The notes: generated by a model not told the origin, from the letters alone. Positions 51,441-60,268 are shown, counted from the first letter of the stretch. The stretch is 64,000 nucleotides of DNA from Xylanibacter ruminicola (GCF_900142525.1 NZ_FRBD01000012.1:62001-126000); one strand, 5' to 3'. Numbers and translations are program-made.

Positions 51441-52655
51441 ATGAAACGACTAGGGCTTATATTGATGTTATTGGTTCCGATGGTGGCACTGGCACAGCAG
51501 GCAACCATTGGTGGAACCGTTGTTGATGAGAAAACGGGGCGCCCGTTGCCCCAAGTTAGCGTTTCAGTGGGCCGTGTGTCGGTGGTTACCAACGATGACG
51601 GGGCCTTCGTATTAAAACTTGGTGAAACACCAAAAAGCATCACCGTGTCGCATTTGGGCTACAAGACCAAGCGAGTAGCCCTAGAATCAGGAAAGACAGA
51701 GCTGTTGAAGATAAAACTTCAGCCCACTGTGATACAACTGCGTGAAATCGTGGTAAGAACAGGCGATCCGCGTGAGGTGGTTGAAATAGCCATCAAGAAG
51801 ATTCCTGATAACTATAGCCGCAAGCCCGAGCTGCTTAAAGCCTTCTATCGTGAAACGGCGATGAAGCGCAAGCATTTTATCTATGTGGCCGAAGGCGTGG
51901 AGGATATGTATAAGACACCATATACGCGCGGTGTAGGTAGAGACAAGGTGGCTATTGTGAAAGGTCGCCGTCTGCTGAGTCAGAAACAGGGTGATACTCT
52001 TGGCCTGAAGGTGATGGGTGGACCTGTGCTGCCTGTTCAGCTTGACGTGGTGAAGAATAATGACCTCCTGTTGAATCAGGAAGAGCTGGATGCATATAGT
52101 TTCAGCTGGGGTGTGCCCGAATATATTAATGATCGACTGCAGATGGTGGTGCTGATAGAGCCCAAATACCCAAGGGAGTGGGCTTTGTATCATGGCAAGT
52201 TGTATATTGATGACGAGCGATTGGCCTTTACCCGTATAGAGCTGAGTCTGGATATGAGCGATAAGCTCAAGGCCACCAAGACCATGTTGGTGAAGAAACC
52301 TTTAGGTGTAAGATTCAAACCTCGTGAACTATCGTGTGTGGTTGACTATCGCTATACAGATGGTGTAACGCGTATTAGCTATCTGCGCAACACGTTTAAG
52401 TTTAACTGCGATTGGAAGAAACGACTGTTCAGTACATCGTTCACGGCTACTTGCGAGATGGCAGTGACCGAGAGCGAATCTGAAGACGTAAAGCCGATAG
52501 TGAGCCGAAACTCGTTTGACTCGCGCGATGCATATTATGATAAGGTAGAATACTTCTTAGACCCTGAATACTGGAGCAACTATAATATCATAGAGCCTTC
52601 AGAGTCGCTTGATAAAGCGATACGTAAGCTGGTATCAACATATCAGCGAAACTAA
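51441..52655 (+). CDS. carboxypeptidase-regulatory-like domain protein
   Basis: 404 residues from the ATG at 51441, with a signal peptide (RLGLILMLLVPMVALAQQ). Residues about 22-100 are a CarboxypepD_reg-like beta-sandwich (IGGTVVDEKTGRPLPQVSVS, ITVSHLGYKTKRV), the domain found at the front of TonB receptors, but no barrel follows. The remaining 300 residues belong to the DUF5686-like/uncharacterised group of Bacteroidetes envelope proteins (AIKKIPDNYSRKPELLKAFY). Probably periplasmic or at the outer membrane. Role unknown. Confidence 0.8.
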   Translation: MKRLGLILMLLVPMVALAQQATIGGTVVDEKTGRPLPQVSVSVGRVSVVTNDDGAFVLKLGETPKSITVSHLGYKTKRVALESGKTELLKIKLQPTVIQLREIVVRTGDPREVVEIAIKKIPDNYSRKPELLKAFYRETAMKRKHFIYVAEGVEDMYKTPYTRGVGRDKVAIVKGRRLLSQKQGDTLGLKVMGGPVLPVQLDVVKNNDLLLNQEELDAYSFSWGVPEYINDRLQMVVLIEPKYPREWALYHGKLYIDDERLAFTRIELSLDMSDKLKATKTMLVKKPLGVRFKPRELSCVVDYRYTDGVTRISYLRNTFKFNCDWKKRLFSTSFTATCEMAVTESESEDVKPIVSRNSFDSRDAYYDKVEYFLDPEYWSNYNIIEPSESLDKAIRKLVSTYQRN

Positions 52656-52672
52656 GAGAATTTCGATTAAAA

Positions 52673-53908
52673 ATGAAAATATTAAAGAGTTACAGAAATA
52701 GTATATTTGCACTTTTATGGATTGGCTCAATAGGCAGTATGCAAGCGCAGACTGTCGATGCGCTAAGGGTTGATACAACCCAGGTAGACACGGCTAAGGT
52801 AGAATTGCCTTGGCCGCAAAACTTACAAGCCCGATTGGATACACTGGTTAGTAGCCCCATGTTGCAATACACGCAACTGGGACTAATGGTTTATGACCTG
52901 ACTGCCGACTCGACGCTGTATACATTTAACCACCGACAGACGATGAGACCAGCTTCGACCATGAAGTTGCTTACATCTATCTCAGCATTAGATCAGCTTG
53001 GTGGTAAATACGAGTTCAAGACATCGCTTTATTACACTGGAAGCGTAAAGGATAGTGTTCTTATTGGAGATCTATATTGTGTGGGCGGTATGGACCCGTT
53101 GTTTGATAACACCGATATGGTGGCATTTACTGAGCGAGTAAAGACGCTTGGTATACATACAATCCAAGGAAAGATCATTGCGGTCACCAGTTTTAAAGAT
53201 CAGGACCTGCTAGGTGAAGGATGGTGTTGGGATGATGATAATCCTACGCTGACACCATTACTGATAGATAAGAAGGATGAGTTTATCAGTAGATTCACTA
53301 AACAGTTGGTGAGTGATAGTATATTTTTCGACGGCTCTGCTACAAACGGACAACTACCAAAAAATGCGTCGTTGCTTTGTACCCGTAGTCATCAGTTGGT
53401 AGATGTGTTGGAGCCAATGATGAAGAACAGTGATAACCTTTATGCTGAGTCGATGTTTTATCAGTTGGCAGCTGCTGCAGGTGCTCGTCCGGCTAAGGCA
53501 TCGCATGCCCGACAACAAGTAATCAAAACCCTGTCGAAGGCAGGTGTACGTGGACAGTACAAAATAGCAGATGGTAGCGGACTCTCGCTTTACAACTATG
53601 TAACCCCTGAGTTGCTTGCCAAACTGTTGATTTATGCATATCGAAAATCGAGTATCATACGTGACCTTTATGTGTCGTTGCCGATAGCAGGTGAGGATGG
53701 TACCTTGAAAAAACGTATGAAGGATTCGCCCGCACATTTAAATGTGAGAGCAAAGACGGGTACTGTTACAGGGGTGTCATCGTTGGCAGGCTATGCGCTT
53801 GCTGCCAATAACCACATGCTGGTGTTCAGTATCATTAACCAAGGAATTATGAAGGCCGACGACGGCCGGAACTTTCAGGATAAAGTATGTAAAGCACTGT
53901 GTAAGTAA
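52673..53908 (+). CDS. dacB: D-alanyl-D-alanine carboxypeptidase/endopeptidase (PBP4, S13)
   Basis: 411 residues with a signal peptide (FALLWIGSIGSMQAQ). Serine-peptidase triad motifs: SxxK in RPASTMKLLTS at about residue 95, SxN in MKNSDNLYAESM at about 250, and KTG in RAKTGTVTGVSSLAGYA at about 363. It cleaves D-Ala-D-Ala and cross-links in the periplasm. The domain inserted between SxxK and SxN is shorter than in E. coli PBP4 (477 residues). Confidence 0.93.
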   Translation: MKILKSYRNSIFALLWIGSIGSMQAQTVDALRVDTTQVDTAKVELPWPQNLQARLDTLVSSPMLQYTQLGLMVYDLTADSTLYTFNHRQTMRPASTMKLLTSISALDQLGGKYEFKTSLYYTGSVKDSVLIGDLYCVGGMDPLFDNTDMVAFTERVKTLGIHTIQGKIIAVTSFKDQDLLGEGWCWDDDNPTLTPLLIDKKDEFISRFTKQLVSDSIFFDGSATNGQLPKNASLLCTRSHQLVDVLEPMMKNSDNLYAESMFYQLAAAAGARPAKASHARQQVIKTLSKAGVRGQYKIADGSGLSLYNYVTPELLAKLLIYAYRKSSIIRDLYVSLPIAGEDGTLKKRMKDSPAHLNVRAKTGTVTGVSSLAGYALAANNHMLVFSIINQGIMKADDGRNFQDKVCKALCK

Positions 53909-53928
53909 AAAAATAAAAAGTGAAGAAT

Positions 53929-55164
53929 ATGGAAACAAAACAAGAACAGATATTAGTTAGAATTACTGGGCAGGATCGCCCTGGTCTTACAGCATCTGTT
54001 ATGGCTATACTTGCCAAATACGATGCGCAGATTTTGGATATTGGTCAGGCCGATATCCACTCAACACTTTCGTTGGGTATTCTGATTCGTATGGACGAGA
54101 TGCACTCCGGACAGGTCATGAAAGAACTACTATTCAAAGCAACCGAGTTGGGTGTTAATATTGGTTTCTCGCCTATTAGCGACGATGAATATGAGGACTG
54201 GGTTGGCCATCAGGGTAAGAACCGTTATATACTGATGGTTCTAGGTCGTCAGTTGGAGGCCCGTCAGATTGAGGCTGCCACTCGCATTATCGCCGATCAG
54301 GGCCTTAATATTGACTCTATTCTGCGTCTCACAGGGCGTAAGAGTATCAAGAATCCTGCTACCCATACCCGTGCTTGTATCGAATTTTCACTTCGTGGCG
54401 AACCTGCAAACCGTCAGGAAATGCAGTCGAAACTGATGAAACTGTCGAGTGAGATGGAGATGGACTTCTCGTTTCAGAAGGATGATATGTTCCGTCGTAT
54501 GCGTCGTCTCATCTGTTTCGATATGGATTCTACGTTGATTCAGACTGAGTGTATCGATGAATTAGCAGAACGCAATGGGGTGGGGGCCGAGGTACGTGCC
54601 ATTACTGAGAGTGCTATGCGTGGTGAGATTGATTTCAAGGAGAGTTTTACCCGTCGTGTAGCCTTGCTGAAGGGTCTTGACGTGAGTGTGATGCAGGAGA
54701 TAGCCGAGAATCTTCCTATTACTGAAGGTGTTGACCGTCTGATGTCTATCCTGAAGACCTGCGGTTATAAGATTGCTATCCTTTCTGGAGGATTCACCTA
54801 TTTTGGTGAGTACCTGCAGCGCCGCTATGGTATCGACTATGTGTATGCCAACGAGCTTGAGATTGGTGAGGATGGTAAGTTGACAGGTCGCTATGTGGGT
54901 GAGATTGTTGATGGTCATCGTAAGGCAGAGTTGCTGAAACTGATTGCTCAGGTTGAGAAGGTAAATCTGGCACAAACTATTGCCGTAGGCGATGGTGCCA
55001 ACGATCTGCCAATGATTAGTGAGGCTGGTCTTGGTATTGCTTTCCACGCTAAGCCACGTGTGGTAGCTAATGCCAAGCAAAGTATCAATACTATTGGTCT
55101 TGATGGTGTGCTCTACTTCTTAGGCTTCAAAGATAGCTATCTTGGTGATCAGGGAAAACTATAG
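53929..55164 (+). CDS. serB: phosphoserine phosphatase with ACT domain
   Basis: 411 residues from the ATG at 53929; an in-frame GTG at 53920 is possible but less likely. Residues 5-170 hold two ACT-like units (RITGQDRPGLTASVMAILAK, ILMVLGRQLEARQIEAATRI), usually amino-acid sensors. The HAD phosphatase follows: RLICFDMDSTLIQTECIDEL (nucleophile DMDST), ILSGGFTYFGEYL and AVGDGANDLPMISEAGLG. Last step of serine synthesis. Confidence 0.95.
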   Translation: METKQEQILVRITGQDRPGLTASVMAILAKYDAQILDIGQADIHSTLSLGILIRMDEMHSGQVMKELLFKATELGVNIGFSPISDDEYEDWVGHQGKNRYILMVLGRQLEARQIEAATRIIADQGLNIDSILRLTGRKSIKNPATHTRACIEFSLRGEPANRQEMQSKLMKLSSEMEMDFSFQKDDMFRRMRRLICFDMDSTLIQTECIDELAERNGVGAEVRAITESAMRGEIDFKESFTRRVALLKGLDVSVMQEIAENLPITEGVDRLMSILKTCGYKIAILSGGFTYFGEYLQRRYGIDYVYANELEIGEDGKLTGRYVGEIVDGHRKAELLKLIAQVEKVNLAQTIAVGDGANDLPMISEAGLGIAFHAKPRVVANAKQSINTIGLDGVLYFLGFKDSYLGDQGKL

Positions 55165-55170
55165 TATAAA

Positions 55171-55209
55171 TTCCCCCTCCTAAGGTAGGAGGGGATAGGG
55201 GTGGTCTGA
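55171..55209. repeat. family A palindromic repeat
   Basis: TTCCCCCTCCTAAGGTAGGA then GGGGATAGGGGTGGTCTGA; fills the gap between serB and mutY. Confidence 0.8.
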
Positions 55210-55212
55210 ACA

Positions 55213-56226
55213 ATGGAATTCTCATTCGTATTATTGGAGTGGTTCAAAGAGCACGGTCGCGATCTGCCTTGGCGGCAGACGCGCGATCCGTATGCCATTT
55301 GGCTTTCTGAGATTATTCTCCAACAAACTCAAGTCAAACAAGGTTGGGACTATTGGGAGCGCTTTGTGCGTCATTGGCCTACTGTTGATGATTTGGCAGC
55401 AGCCACTGAGGATGAAGTGCTGCGTGAGTGGCAAGGGTTGGGCTACTATAGTCGTGCCCGTAACCTCCACTTTGCTGCCAAACAGATTGTGGAATTAGGG
55501 CATTTCCCGAATACCCTTGAAGGCATCAAAGCACTCAAAGGGGTAGGCGATTATACTGCTGCTGCTATTGGCAGTTTTGCGTTTGATATCCCTGCTGCTG
55601 TTGTCGATGGCAATGTATATCGCGTTCTTTCCCGCCACTTCGGCATTGATACACCTATCAATACCACAGAAGGCAAGAAGGTCTTCGCTGCTCTTGCACA
55701 GGAGTTACTCCCCTCCTCTGGGGAGGAGGGGCTAGGGGTGGAGGGTGTAAGCACTTCTTCTACCTATAACCAGGCAATTATGGATTTTGGTGCGATACAA
55801 TGCACGCCCCAATCTCCTGATTGTATGGCTTGCCCGCTGATGGAGTCGTGCGAGGCTTTCCGTTCTGGGAAGGTTACTGAACTGCCTGTAAAACTAAAAA
55901 CACTCAAGGTTAAGGAGCGACATCTCGTTTACGTATATATAAGATGTAAGGGGCATGTGGCCATCCATCGTCGTGGAGCTGGTGACATTTGGCAAGGCTT
56001 GTGGGAGCCATATCTCGTAGATGAGGTCCCTGTTGGTGCCATTTTGTTACGACAGAATGTGAAGCACGTGCTTACGCATAGGATATTGATGGCGGATTTC
56101 TATCTTTGGGAAGTTGAACAACGTCCCCAACTTCCTGATGATTACGTTTGGATAAAAGAATCGGAGCTTGACGATTATGCCAAGCCCCGATTAATTGAGA
56201 TCCTAATAGAATCTATTTGTTCTTAA
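55213..56226 (+). CDS. mutY: A/G-specific adenine glycosylase
   Basis: 337-residue MutY, which removes adenine opposite 8-oxoguanine. Motifs: RDLPWRQTRDPYAIWLSEII, LQQTQV, helix-hairpin-helix LKGVGDYTAAAIGSFAF with the catalytic Asp in AAVVDGNVYRV, and the 4Fe-4S loop CTPQSPDCMACPLMESC. A family A palindrome (55708-55744) is inserted in frame at residues about 166-178 (PSSGEEGLGVEGVS), between the helical core and the cluster loop, without breaking the frame. The C-terminal NUDIX-like domain is present (HVAIHRRGAGDIWQGLWEP). Overlaps the convergent gene by 14 bases. Confidence 0.95.
   Translation: MEFSFVLLEWFKEHGRDLPWRQTRDPYAIWLSEIILQQTQVKQGWDYWERFVRHWPTVDDLAAATEDEVLREWQGLGYYSRARNLHFAAKQIVELGHFPNTLEGIKALKGVGDYTAAAIGSFAFDIPAAVVDGNVYRVLSRHFGIDTPINTTEGKKVFAALAQELLPSSGEEGLGVEGVSTSSTYNQAIMDFGAIQCTPQSPDCMACPLMESCEAFRSGKVTELPVKLKTLKVKERHLVYVYIRCKGHVAIHRRGAGDIWQGLWEPYLVDEVPVGAILLRQNVKHVLTHRILMADFYLWEVEQRPQLPDDYVWIKESELDDYAKPRLIEILIESICS
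55708..55744. repeat. family A palindromic repeat inside mutY
   Basis: CTCCCCTCCTCTGGGGAGGA then GGGGCTAGGGGTGGAGG. Almost identical to the intergenic copy at 8486. Confidence 0.85.
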
Positions 56227-56689
56227 GATAATTCGCAAAGATTCTGGCAGCGCTTTCTACTTTGGCAACGCATGGGCGAGTCTTATAGTACTCGGCTGTG
56301 CGAGCCGAAGCTACATAGCTTGAGCTTGCTTTCTCGTAGCCCTTAAGCCCGAGTATCTCGGCACAGATGAGACTGCCGTTCTCCTCTTTCGATTTGGCCA
56401 GCAGGTCCTGAACCACCTTATAGCAAGCTGATTTGCCCTCACGGTCGGAGCCTTCGGTCTGACCGCAGTCCAGACCCACCAGCATCACGATGCCCGACAC
56501 AGCGCCGCACATCATCCTCATGCGACCCACACCGCCACCAAAACCGGCAGCTATCTTCTTAGCCAACGTATCATCAAGTCCATACAAGTCGGCAAATGCC
56601 GCTACCACACTCTGGCAACAGCCATAGCCAGCCATAAAATTCTCCACCGCGCGCTCCACGCGCTCATCTAATTCTTTATCTGTCATCAT
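56213..56689 (-). CDS. C-GCAxxG-C-C family protein
   Basis: 158 residues (157 from the second Met). Contains the pattern GYGCCQSVVAAF and AAGFGGGVGRMRMMCGAVSG that names the C_GCAxxG_C_C family, with additional Cys later (LDCGQT). These are cytosolic, probably metal- or cluster-binding proteins of unknown role, sometimes linked to redox enzymes. Its 3' end overlaps the mutY 3' end. A consensus promoter lies upstream. Confidence 0.88.
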   Translation of the reverse strand: MMTDKELDERVERAVENFMAGYGCCQSVVAAFADLYGLDDTLAKKIAAGFGGGVGRMRMMCGAVSGIVMLVGLDCGQTEGSDREGKSACYKVVQDLLAKSKEENGSLICAEILGLKGYEKASSSYVASARTAEYYKTRPCVAKVESAARIFANYLKNK

Positions 56690-56722
56690 CTTCTATCAAA
56701 ACCTGTTTATAAAAACTCGGCG

Positions 56723-56753
56723 CAAAGATAGCACAAATCGCGCAATACACAAA
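56723..56753 (-). promoter_or_regulatory. promoter of the C-GCAxxG-C-C gene
   Basis: Minus strand TTTG (56750-56753), 19 bases, TATCTTTG (56723-56730). The rest of the gap to 57083 holds a TATTTTTG at 56839 without a gene and the palindrome AAAAGTAAGTTACTTTT (56905-56921). Confidence 0.75.
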
Positions 56754-57042
56754 ACAAATATTTGTTAATCACGTTAAGATACTATAAATACCACATGCTA
56801 AGTCCGCCAAAGCCCGTCAATTTCATTTTTGAGTTTCGTATTTTTGCAACTACGTTGTCGAAGCGACCTCCGCTCGCACAAAAAAAACAACTTATTTTTC
56901 ACCCAAAAGTAAGTTACTTTTTGAATTGTTTATCCAGCACAAGCTGGCTCAGGCACAATCACCCCTCCCCCTAGCAAACCTTGCGAACAAAAGTTTTATT
57001 TCATTTTTCTTATAAAATCTTGCAAACATCAGAAATTCTTCT

Positions 57043-57050
57043 TATTTTTG
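57043..57050 (+). promoter_or_regulatory. -7 element of the DUF3791/DUF3990 operon
   Basis: TATTTTTG, 32 bases before the ATG at 57083; a TTG lies 20 bases upstream (57020-57022). Confidence 0.6.
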
Positions 57051-57082
57051 CAGCAGAATAGTAATTAGATTATAAAAGCATT

Positions 57083-57334
57083 ATGGAAAAATCTCAGTCA
57101 GACACCTTCCGAAAGATACATTTTGCAGTAATGGCTATCGAGGCTAGTGCTCGGAAGGCTAATCTTTCTGGAAAAGATATGCATGACCGGCTAAAACGTC
57201 AAGGCTTAATCCATAAGCGCCTGTTGCGCCACTATGAGCAGTTACATACTCAGAGTCTTGATTGGGTAGTGGATGACACTATCGAGACGTTACATAACTG
57301 GGAACAAGAAGAAAAGGAGGGTGGAGCATGTTGA
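57083..57334 (+). CDS. DUF3791 family protein (first)
   Basis: 83 residues of the DUF3791 family: small, helical (FRKIHFAVMAIEASARKANL, GKDMHDRLKRQGLIHKRLL). Together with DUF3990 these genes form compact units in many Bacteroidales. Overlaps the DUF3990 start by seven bases. Possibly the neutralising or partner subunit; inferred only from arrangement. Confidence 0.8.
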   Translation: MEKSQSDTFRKIHFAVMAIEASARKANLSGKDMHDRLKRQGLIHKRLLRHYEQLHTQSLDWVVDDTIETLHNWEQEEKEGGAC

Positions 57335-57843
57335 CGTTGTACCATGGTTCCCAGATGATTGTTCAGCAACCAAGTGCAAAGGCTGGTAGAAAGAATCTTG
57401 ATTTTGGTCCAGGATTCTATCTTACTAAGATAAAAAAACAGGCTGAGGATTGGGCCATAGTCATGGCAGGCCGAAAGGGAAGGAATGCTGAGGCAGTGCT
57501 AAACACCTATCAGTTTGACATGGAGCGTGCAAAAGTTGATGGATTTCGCATCAAGCTGTTTCCTTCATACGATTTAGAATGGTTAGACTATGTTGTGTCA
57601 TGTCGTCGAGGAAAAGATTATTCCAGTGAATATGATGTTGTTGAAGGTGGTGTTGCCAATGACAATGTAATCGATACCGTAGAAGATTACGAAAAGGGGA
57701 TTATTACTGCAGAGCAAGCCTTAGGACAACTCAAGTATAAGAAAGTAAATCATCAACTTTGTATTCTTAATCAGGCTTTGATAGACAAATACCTGACATT
57801 TGTTGAGAGTACAATCTTAGATTCAGAGGAGGAAGAACTATGA
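57328..57843 (+). CDS. DUF3990 family protein (ADP-ribosyltransferase-like)
   Basis: 171 residues. Starts LTLYHGSQMIVQQPS, then RKNLDFGPGFYLTKIKKQAEDWA, the His, Tyr and FGxGFYLT features of the DUF3990 family, which belongs to the ADP-ribosyltransferase-like fold group. By family it could modify a target with ADP-ribose; catalytic activity is not shown. Sandwiched between two DUF3791 genes with four- and seven-base overlaps, as in a toxin with two partners. Confidence 0.82.
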   Translation: MLTLYHGSQMIVQQPSAKAGRKNLDFGPGFYLTKIKKQAEDWAIVMAGRKGRNAEAVLNTYQFDMERAKVDGFRIKLFPSYDLEWLDYVVSCRRGKDYSSEYDVVEGGVANDNVIDTVEDYEKGIITAEQALGQLKYKKVNHQLCILNQALIDKYLTFVESTILDSEEEEL

Positions 57844-58082
57844 GGGATACTGTGCTTTGGCGAAAACAGAGCCATATCATTATGATGCTTGCTGATGTTC
57901 TGAAAGTTGATGCAGAGCAAGCTTTAGACTTGTTTTACTCCACTAAAACTTATCAGCTATTGTCAGATCCTAAATCAGGATTACAACTTATGAGCGACCA
58001 ATATATTGTCGATGATCTCCTGATGGAACTGAAAGCAGATCATACCTTCTTGGTAAGCAAATCGACCAAGGTCGAGCGGTGA
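57840..58082 (+). CDS. DUF3791 family protein (second)
   Basis: 80 residues, IIMMLADVLKVDAEQALDLF and YSTKTYQLLSDPKSGLQLMS, a pattern of the DUF3791 family. Overlaps DUF3990 by four bases. The first DUF3791 protein is only distantly similar. Last gene of the trio. Confidence 0.75.
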   Translation: MRDTVLWRKQSHIIMMLADVLKVDAEQALDLFYSTKTYQLLSDPKSGLQLMSDQYIVDDLLMELKADHTFLVSKSTKVER

Positions 58083-58085
58083 GTA

Positions 58086-58301
58086 TCATTCTTCTTTCGG
58101 GCTCCACTCATGAACCATTCCTTTTAGATGCTTCATCCTCTCTTCCTTAATTGCTGGCGAATAGAATAATCCCAACACATAGATATCTGCATTAAAAGAA
58201 ATCCGTACAGAGGGAACAGACGAGTTTTTGGTATCGTTCTTTTTCCAGACCGCTATCAAGCGTATGAAAGACGAACTTGCCCAAAAGCGCAAGAATAGCA
58301 T
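58086..58301 (-). pseudogene. C-terminal fragment of a lipoprotein paralogue
   Basis: About 40 C-terminal residues (ADIYVLGLFYSPAIKEERMK, then HLKGMVHEWSPKEE) match the end of the lipoprotein at 60269-60802 (LVHDWNPK). No signal peptide or front part remains. On the plus strand 58186-58320 reads as an open segment ending KNSIPTMFF and may be the tail of another lost gene. Only decayed sequence is supported here. Confidence 0.5.
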
Positions 58302-58303
58302 CC

Positions 58304-58915
58304 CTACGATGTTCTTCTAGGGGAACTTGCTACTGATGATAATACTACCAGCTCCCTAGGCAGGGTTATGATTTTCAGACGTTCGTACCAAATACGGTTT
58401 GAACCTTCAAAGTGTTTCTGCGTGTGACTACTGATAATATAGTAGCTAGCCGTGTATTCGTCCATCATATCCAGGAACGTCTTTTTAATGCGCGAACATT
58501 TCTCGTTGATGGCATTATCCAGAGGGTTTACCAGATGGTCAACGCCCTCAATAATCTTATCCCTATCCAAGCCTTTGGCCGTAGCAGTATAGTACTTTAT
58601 TAGTTCATCGCGATAATCAGCCAATCGTTTAAACTCTATACCCTCAGGATGCGCCAAGAACAGCAGATACACCGCCTTATGCACAGGTTGCAGTTCTACC
58701 TCTTTCTGATAATCAGCCAAAACAAAGCGATAATCCTCTGTGATAACAAGTCGACTCAATTTGGCCTTAGCCGCCTCTATGCGAAGCTCCTCCAGTAAAG
58801 GTGCACCAATAGCCTTTAGCAACAGGTCTTTTCGCCCTGCTGCATGCAATTGCTTAGCCAATATACTCACCTGCTCAGCAATCTCCTCTACCGTATATGG
58901 TGCCTCGTTGTTCAT
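58304..58915 (-). CDS. uncharacterised protein coupled to the FtsZ-like gene
   Basis: 203 residues, no recognised family. Almost entirely helical by composition: EEIAEQVSILAKQLHAAGRK, LLEELRIEAAKAKLSRLVI, DNAINEKCSRIKKTFLDMMD. No signal peptide or membrane segment. Start and FtsZ stop overlap as ATGA, so translation is coupled, suggesting equimolar production and perhaps a physical partner of the FtsZ-like protein. Confidence 0.75.
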   Translation of the reverse strand: MNNEAPYTVEEIAEQVSILAKQLHAAGRKDLLLKAIGAPLLEELRIEAAKAKLSRLVITEDYRFVLADYQKEVELQPVHKAVYLLFLAHPEGIEFKRLADYRDELIKYYTATAKGLDRDKIIEGVDHLVNPLDNAINEKCSRIKKTFLDMMDEYTASYYIISSHTQKHFEGSNRIWYERLKIITLPRELVVLSSVASSPRRTS

Positions 58916-60183
58916 TCGACTACGCTCTTCATCACTTTATCCAACCAAGCCTTCAGTTTCGTTACCGTGGTAGACTCCTTTGGCACAATCTCCTCTTCCA
59001 CCACAGGCTCAACTACTACAGGGGGCTCGGGTTCTACTACTGGTGGCTCGGGGGCTGGCGCAGGTTCCACGTCGAACTTTATTTCTGTCTGTATAATTCT
59101 TTCCGCCATAGTGGTGGGCTTTTGGGGCTTATATAGCTTCGGAATCAAATCTTCATAATAGTCATTCTCATCATGGTGCACCTCTTTCTTTACCTCGTTG
59201 CTCAGGTCGTCCTCCAGTCCCGTAGCCAATATCGTCACCTTGGCATCTTCGCCTAAGGTATCATCAGTTGCCGTACCCCATATCACATCAATATTAGGAT
59301 CCAACTGGTCAAAAAAGTCGTCTATCTCCTGCAGTTCGCGTACAAAGATCGGATACTCGTCGCTGGCATAGATGTTAAACAAGATACGCTTGGCCTTGCC
59401 AATATCATTGCCATAAAGCAAGGGCGAATCGAGCGCATCCAAGATAGCCTTTTCTACACGATGTTCGCCACGCGCACGTCCCATCGCCATAATGGCACCG
59501 CCACCATTACGCATCGTTGTTTCCACATCACGGAAGTCACTCTTTATTCCCCCATCACTGGGCATGGTAATCAGTTCCGAGATACCTTTCACCGCATCCA
59601 TCAGGATGTTATCAGCCCGTTGGAAAGCCTCCTTTACCGAAAGCTCCGAGTCGGCATACACATCACATAAGCGTTCGTTGTTCACAATCAGCAAAGCGTC
59701 CACATTCTTACGCAGCTCATCAACACCCTTCAGTGCCTTGATAATCTTTCGTTTCTTTTCAAAGTAAAAAGGAATGGTCACCACACCCACAGTAAGCAGT
59801 CCCATTTCTCTGGCCACTCCAGCCACCACAGGGGCCGCACCAGTACCAGTGCCACCACCCATGCCTGCGGTCACGAACACCATCTTGGTGCCATCACTCA
59901 GTAGCTTCATAATGTCATTGATGTTAGCCTCAGCCTCTTTCTTTCCCAGTTCGGGATTGGCACCCGCTCCCAGACCACTCTCACCCAGCATGATTTTCAC
60001 AGGCACTGGCGAACGCGACAGCGACTGACTATCCGTATTACAAACCGCATAAGTCACGCCCTCAACGCCCTCGTTATACATGTTCCTAACGGCATTGCAA
60101 CCACCTCCACCAACACCAATCACCTTGATGATGCCCTGCATCGTATCCTTAACGGGACCAAAATCTAATATCTCTTCACCCAT
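58912..60183 (-). CDS. FtsZ-family GTPase (likely paralogue)
   Basis: 423 residues. Tubulin/FtsZ core: IKVIGVGGGGCNAVRNMYNE, GTP signature GMGGGTGTGAAPVV with GGGTGTG at 109-115, NNERLCDVY, and a C-terminal domain through ATGLEDD. The T7 region reads GGIKSDFRDV: the Asn usual in the N-x-D-F-x-D motif is Lys214, and two extra residues precede it, while D216 and D219 remain. After a Pro/Glu-rich linker the end is TKLKAWLDKVMKSVVE, not the usual conserved FtsZ tail. No mur, ftsQ or ftsA genes are adjacent. I therefore favour a second FtsZ, but the main copy cannot be excluded. Confidence 0.85.
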   Translation of the reverse strand: MGEEILDFGPVKDTMQGIIKVIGVGGGGCNAVRNMYNEGVEGVTYAVCNTDSQSLSRSPVPVKIMLGESGLGAGANPELGKKEAEANINDIMKLLSDGTKMVFVTAGMGGGTGTGAAPVVAGVAREMGLLTVGVVTIPFYFEKKRKIIKALKGVDELRKNVDALLIVNNERLCDVYADSELSVKEAFQRADNILMDAVKGISELITMPSDGGIKSDFRDVETTMRNGGGAIMAMGRARGEHRVEKAILDALDSPLLYGNDIGKAKRILFNIYASDEYPIFVRELQEIDDFFDQLDPNIDVIWGTATDDTLGEDAKVTILATGLEDDLSNEVKKEVHHDENDYYEDLIPKLYKPQKPTTMAERIIQTEIKFDVEPAPAPEPPVVEPEPPVVVEPVVEEEIVPKESTTVTKLKAWLDKVMKSVVE

Positions 60184-60203
60184 ACCTCAAATGATTACTG
60201 CTG

Positions 60204-60211
60204 CAAAGATA
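60204..60211 (-). promoter_or_regulatory. -7 element of the FtsZ-like operon
   Basis: Minus strand TATCTTTG, 20 bases before the FtsZ start at 60183; no clear -33 box. Confidence 0.6.
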
Positions 60212-60268
60212 CAAATAATCCTCGAAACAATCAACCCTTCCACCCCTCGCAAGCCTTGCGAAGGTTAA

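Noticed and set aside
56839..56846. TATTTTTG as a promoter on the plus strand
   Set aside because: No -33 box at standard spacing and no gene starts within 200 bases.
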